In this document: positions 14,288 to 16,205 of the stretch, piece after piece
Layout: every line of letters begins with the position of its first letter
Numbering within the stretch: position 1 is the stretch's first letter
Assembly: GCA_030156305.1 (NCBI GenBank)
Contig: JASGMZ010000038.1
Location: 1 to 16,205 of the forward strand
Length of the DNA stretch: 16,205 bases
Reading direction: 5' to 3'
Origin: Bacteroidales bacterium
Lineage (GTDB): Bacteria > Bacteroidota > Bacteroidia > Bacteroidales > UBA12077
Made by a program: the position numbers and the translations under genes
Notes under the pieces: generated by a model
Seen by the model: only the letters and a program-made list of their open reading frames with translations
What the model was told of the DNA's origin: nothing
The model's database searches: none

Positions 14288-15388
14288 ATGGATAGAAATA
14301 AACTTTATAAAAAGGCCATAAACCTTGATTTTTTAACAGTTGATGAAGGGCTTTTGCTATATAACAATGCTCCGCTGGATGAGTTAATTTTTATAAGTAA
14401 CACTTTACGACAATATCAACACCCTGGAAATATTGTCACCTGGCAAATCGACCGTAATGTTAATATTACCAATGCCTGCATATCACAATGTAAATTTTGT
14501 AATTTTTACCGTAAACCCAACGATAAAGAAGTTTATATAACCTCCATTGATGAATATAAGACGAAAATTGATGAACTATTTACATTAGGAGGCCATCAAT
14601 TATTATTACAGGGAGGGTTACACCCTAAATTGAAATTAAATTTTTATACCAATTTATTCAAAGAATTAAAAACCCTTTATCCTGAGTTAAAATTACATGC
14701 TTTAGGCCCTCCTGAGATTGTCCATTTGTCCAGGCTTGAGAAAAAGAGTTATAAAGAGGTTCTGGAAAATTTAATGGATGCCGGATTAGACAGTTTACCA
14801 GGGGCAGGTGCCGAAATCTTATGCGACAGAGTAAGGAAAAGCATATCGCCCGGAAAAGCAAACACACAGCAATGGCTCGATGTTATGAGAGAAGCGCATA
14901 AACTAAACATGGTGACTTCGGCCACGATGATGTTCGGGCATGTTGAAACCAAAAGAGAACGTTTGGAACATTTAGCAGCCATTCGCCAGGTTCAATCGGA
15001 AAAACCCAAAGATGCTCCGGGTTTTTTAGCTTTTATTCCATGGACCTTTCAGGATGAAAACACCGTTTTAAAAAACCAAATGGGTGTTAAAAACAGTGTC
15101 ACTTCGGAAGAGTATATCCGAACCATTGCCATATCACGAATTATGTTACCCAATATCAAAAATATCCAGGCATCGTGGCTTACCATAGGAAAAGATATTG
15201 CACAAATATGTTTGCATGCAGGGGCTAATGATTTTGGTTCCATCATGATTGAAGAAAATGTGGTATCATCGGCTGGCGCCGATTATACATTTGATGCAGA
15301 GGGTATTCAGGCAGCCATACGCGAAGCAGGATTTAAACCTCAACTAAGAAATCAGCAATACGAGTTTATTGACTACATAAAGGAATAA
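14288..15388 (+). CDS. mqnC: Cyclic dehypoxanthinyl futalosine synthase MqnC (radical SAM)
   Basis: MqnC is the radical SAM enzyme that cyclises dehypoxanthine futalosine in the futalosine route to menaquinone, the electron carrier of anaerobic or low-oxygen respiration. The 366-residue protein has the 4Fe-4S motif CxxxCxxC at Cys64, Cys68 and Cys71 (CISQCKFC), preceded by TWQIDRNVNITN. Further family motifs are LQGGLHP (107-113), LPGAGAEI (170-177), TSATMMFGHVET (210-221) and FIPWTFQ (249-255). The MMFGHVE and FIPWTFQ segments favour MqnC over its relatives MqnE and CofG/CofH. The ATG at 14288 gives a normal N-terminus and fits the promoter box 27 nt upstream. The gene is single; mqnA, mqnB, mqnD and mqnE are not in this window. 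It converges with the FKBP gene, leaving only 16 bp between the stop codons. Confidence 0.94.
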   Translation: MDRNKLYKKAINLDFLTVDEGLLLYNNAPLDELIFISNTLRQYQHPGNIVTWQIDRNVNITNACISQCKFCNFYRKPNDKEVYITSIDEYKTKIDELFTLGGHQLLLQGGLHPKLKLNFYTNLFKELKTLYPELKLHALGPPEIVHLSRLEKKSYKEVLENLMDAGLDSLPGAGAEILCDRVRKSISPGKANTQQWLDVMREAHKLNMVTSATMMFGHVETKRERLEHLAAIRQVQSEKPKDAPGFLAFIPWTFQDENTVLKNQMGVKNSVTSEEYIRTIAISRIMLPNIKNIQASWLTIGKDIAQICLHAGANDFGSIMIEENVVSSAGADYTFDAEGIQAAIREAGFKPQLRNQQYEFIDYIKE

Positions 15389-15404
15389 ATAAAAAAGGTT
15401 TTGT

Positions 15405-15863
15405 TTAATTCCAAACAGCTTGTAAATGAATATCAAAAATCAATACCGAATTTGCAGGGATGGTTTCCTGATCTTTATTTCCATAAGCCAAGGTTGAAGG
15501 AACAAAAAGTTGGCCTTTCCCGCCTTCATTAAATAATTGCAGTCCCTCTTTCCATCCTTCAATAAATTCATATACATAAAGAGTAATAGTCCCACTATCA
15601 AAAACATCTCCGTTAAGCAATTTCCCTGTATATGCCACAGTAACTCTGGATTGTAAATCTGGCTTTGACCCTGTTCCTTGTTCTTCAATGATATAATATA
15701 ATCCGGATTCAGTAGATTGTGCGGTTAAATCATTTTCCAGCAAATAATTTTCAATGAGTGCAATGTCTTTTTTTAACTGTGCTTCAGCATCATAATCATC
15801 TTCATCACATGCAACAAAAAATATAATCGGAAGAAAGAAAATAACAATTTTTAAAAATTTCAT
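15405..15863 (-). CDS. FKBP-type peptidyl-prolyl cis-trans isomerase lipoprotein
   Basis: This is a lipid-anchored prolyl isomerase that helps fold envelope proteins. From the ATG at 15863 it is 152 residues: MKFLK, a hydrophobic stretch, lipobox FVAC with Cys19, then a helical linker (about 27-50) and one FKBP domain (about 54-151). Ligand-pocket residues are visible: Tyr78 (VAYTG), Phe88-Asp89 (VFDS), Ile101 and Trp104 (FIEGWKEGLQL), Tyr127 (LAYGN) and Phe143 (LIFDI). A start 16 codons upstream (15911) is open but would put a polar segment before the lipoprotein signal, and the likely promoter box lies inside that extension, so I reject it. Cys19 is followed by DEDDYD, like the acidic surface-export signals of Bacteroidota lipoproteins. 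It recalls GldI of the gliding machinery, also an FKBP lipoprotein, but is shorter, and I do not claim that identity. Confidence 0.92.
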   Translation of the reverse strand: MKFLKIVIFFLPIIFFVACDEDDYDAEAQLKKDIALIENYLLENDLTAQSTESGLYYIIEEQGTGSKPDLQSRVTVAYTGKLLNGDVFDSGTITLYVYEFIEGWKEGLQLFNEGGKGQLFVPSTLAYGNKDQETIPANSVLIFDIHLQAVWN

Positions 15864-15889
15864 TGTAAAATCATTTAAAAGTTTGCTTG

Positions 15890-15897
15890 TAAAGATA
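15890..15897 (-). promoter_or_regulatory. Possible -7 box for the FKBP lipoprotein gene
   Basis: The minus strand reads TATCTTTA, one base off TAnnTTTG, with its T 34 nt upstream of the ATG at 15863. No TTTG is seen at the -33 distance. It supports the shorter start, because transcription from here would begin downstream of the alternative ATG at 15911. Confidence 0.35.
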
Positions 15898-15956
15898 TGT
15901 ATTTGTTCCATTAAATAATTGTTAATCCTAATTTTTAATTGCTTTTTCTATTTATT

Positions 15957-15964
15957 TATCTTTG
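15957..15964 (+). promoter_or_regulatory. -7 box of the uvrA-family gene promoter
   Basis: TATCTTTG is an exact TAnnTTTG match and starts 27 nt upstream of the ATG at 15984. A run of T at 15932-15936 lies near the -33 distance but lacks the G. The predicted leader is about 13 nt. Confidence 0.55.
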
Positions 15965-15983
15965 TTCAACAAACAAAACGGGA

Positions 15984-16205
15984 ATGCAAAAAAAGGAACA
16001 ACGAAATATTGTTATCCAGAAAGCCAGTGAAAACAATTTAAAAAATATTAGCTTAACCATTCCGCATCATCAAATAACCTGTATTACAGGAGTTTCAGGG
16101 TCAGGGAAATCATCGTTAGTATATGATGTTATTTGTAAAGAAAGCCAGCGCCGGTATTTCGAATCTTTTTCCTCGTATGCCCGCCAGTTTTTAGGTAAAA
16201 TGAGC
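15984..16205 (+). CDS. UvrA-family ABC ATPase, N-terminal 74 codons only (excinuclease subunit A or paralogue)
   Basis: UvrA scans DNA for bulky damage and hands it to UvrB in nucleotide excision repair. The visible start, IVIQKASENNLKNISLTIP, is the typical UvrA opening. The Walker A loop of the first ATPase domain is GVSGSGKSS (36-44), followed by QRRYFESFSSYARQFLGKM (55-73). The match is unmistakable as a family. However, VYDVICKESQRRYFESFS differs from the very conserved FDTIYAEGQRRYVESLS of most UvrA1 proteins, so a UvrA paralogue rather than the main repair protein is possible. The gene continues past the right edge (full-length members are about 900 residues or more), so zinc-finger and UvrB-binding regions cannot be checked. 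It diverges from the FKBP gene across 120 bp. Confidence 0.88.
   Translation, partial: MQKKEQRNIVIQKASENNLKNISLTIPHHQITCITGVSGSGKSSLVYDVICKESQRRYFESFSSYARQFLGKMS

Noticed and set aside
15382..15412. Possible shared terminator between the convergent mqnC and FKBP genes.
   Set aside because: The arms (GGAATAAA against TTTAATTCC) need a bulge, the stem is short and mostly A/T, and no U-tract follows on either strand.
15440..15688. Second minus-strand open frame inside the FKBP gene.
   Set aside because: It overlaps the FKBP domain, whose pocket residues are all present in the main frame; the alternate frame shows no domain.
1..16205. CRISPR array, tRNA or rRNA genes, insertion sequences, phage or defence genes, or a new multi-gene system.
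   Set aside because: No regularly spaced repeats, no recognisable RNA genes, no transposase or terminal inverted repeats, and nearly all sequence is accounted for by recognised housekeeping or secretion genes with short gaps.

Overview
The window comes from an AT-rich genome of the phylum Bacteroidota. The evidence is SprA (the outer-membrane translocon of the type IX secretion system, found only in this phylum), a secreted protease with a type A T9SS C-terminal sorting domain, promoters of the Bacteroidota TTTG / TAnnTTTG type, and a lipoprotein with an acidic stretch right after its lipid-bearing cysteine. I cannot place it more finely with confidence. The futalosine-pathway gene mqnC excludes lineages that make menaquinone only by the classical Men route.

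Layout. 1-6933, minus strand: ruvA followed 24 bp later by sprA, which fills more than a third of the window and runs off the left edge (2109 codons visible). 7087-9906, plus strand: a large secreted lysyl-endopeptidase-like protease, divergent from ruvA. 9901-9930: a perfect hairpin that carries the protease stop codon and also terminates the convergent malic enzyme. 9952-11406, minus: short-form malic enzyme with its own promoter, a leader of about 90 nt and a strong Shine-Dalgarno. 11630-14182, minus: an M17 leucyl aminopeptidase followed by pdxA (vitamin B6 synthesis). 14288-15388, plus: mqnC (menaquinone synthesis). 15405-15863, minus: an FKBP-type prolyl isomerase lipoprotein. 15984-16205, plus: the first 74 codons of a UvrA-family ATPase. 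No intergenic stretch exceeds 300 bases.

How the genes fit together. Most are single housekeeping genes in frequently alternating orientation. The one clear functional link is SprA and the adjacent protease, which by its sorting domain should be a cargo of the SprA channel. The other genes cover Holliday-junction repair (RuvA), excision repair or a UvrA paralogue, malate-pyruvate metabolism, peptide turnover, pyridoxal phosphate, menaquinone and envelope protein folding.

I found no RNA genes, insertion sequences, CRISPR arrays, phage genes or an evident undescribed multi-gene system. The points most worth a second look are the non-ATG start of sprA, the changed active-site pair in the protease beside a conserved lysine-pocket Asp, the identical 27-nt spacing from promoter box to start codon in all three plus-strand genes, and the hairpin overlapping a stop codon.
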